Below are positions 5,041 to 5,088 of a stretch of DNA of 5,088 bases, piece by piece. The position numbers were made by a program, and so were the translations under genes. This stretch comes from an uncultured Plesiomonas sp. (GTDB lineage: Bacteria; Pseudomonadota; Gammaproteobacteria; Enterobacterales; CAMTGL01): the NCBI GenBank assembly GCA_947071955.1, contig CAMTGL010000151.1, positions 1 through 5,088 on the forward strand, given 5' to 3'. Numbering within the stretch: the first letter of the stretch is position 1; each line of letters opens with the position of its first letter. Below the pieces are notes generated by a model. It was not told the origin of the DNA and searched no databases. It saw nothing but the letters and a program-made list of their open reading frames with translations.

Positions 5041-5088
5041 GCGAAGGTGGCGGAATCGGTAGACGCGCTAGCTTCAGGTGTTAGTGTC
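5041..5088 (+). tRNA. tRNA-Leu(CAG), 5' part, truncated by window end
   Basis: The 48 bases match the start of a tRNA-Leu that reads CUG codons. They contain the acceptor 5' strand GCGAAGG (5041-5047), the D stem GCG and CGC (5050-5052, 5064-5066) around a loop with GG (5058-5059), and the anticodon stem CTAGC and GTTAG (5068-5072, 5080-5084). The anticodon loop TTCAGGT carries CAG at 5075-5077. TGTC (5085-5088) begins the long variable arm typical of class II tRNAs. It differs from my memory of the E. coli leuQPV product by little in this part. The T arm and acceptor 3' strand are outside the window, and further tRNA-Leu copies may follow. Confidence 0.95.

Overview
The window looks like a chromosomal segment of a gammaproteobacterium. 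RF3, RimI, HolD and RsmC are all readily recognised against their Escherichia coli counterparts, and the order prfC-rimI-holD-rsmC-tRNA-Leu(CAG) resembles the E. coli neighbourhood as I remember it. The differences (no yjjG between rimI and prfC, a different gene beyond prfC) point to a relative outside the Enterobacteriaceae, for example Aeromonadales such as Tolumonas or Aeromonas. This placement is inference, not a database result.

Layout: (1) Bases 1-194 hold an open frame that is probably the C-terminal end of an upstream + strand gene. (2) Bases 195-403 are an AT-rich intergenic region with overlapping inverted repeats, promoter-like hexamers and a strong Shine-Dalgarno. (3) Bases 404-772 encode a 122-residue protein made of five roughly 20-residue YD-x-x-TG-type repeats; its function is not recognised. 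(4) Bases 773-974 separate convergent genes and hold three consecutive hairpins, one of them a clear bidirectional terminator. (5) On the - strand lie holD (3299-3700), rimI (2807-3253) and prfC (975-2555). holD and rimI look like one operon. prfC has its own sigma70-type promoter overlapping the rimI stop and a leader of about 220 nt. (6) rsmC (3819-4862) is divergent from holD; the two promoters face away from each other and their -35 hexamers overlap on opposite strands. (7) Downstream of rsmC is a stable-RNA-type promoter with an AT-rich upstream block and a GCGCC discriminator, then the first 48 nt of tRNA-Leu(CAG), cut by the window end.

The recognised genes serve translation and replication: RF3 recycles class I release factors, RimI acetylates ribosomal protein bS18, RsmC methylates 16S rRNA, tRNA-Leu reads CUG codons, and HolD is the psi subunit of the DNA polymerase III clamp loader. 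I see no mobile element, CRISPR array or defence system. The least explained items are the YD-repeat protein with its upstream repeats, the long prfC leader with a possible small ORF, and the compact divergent promoter between holD and rsmC.
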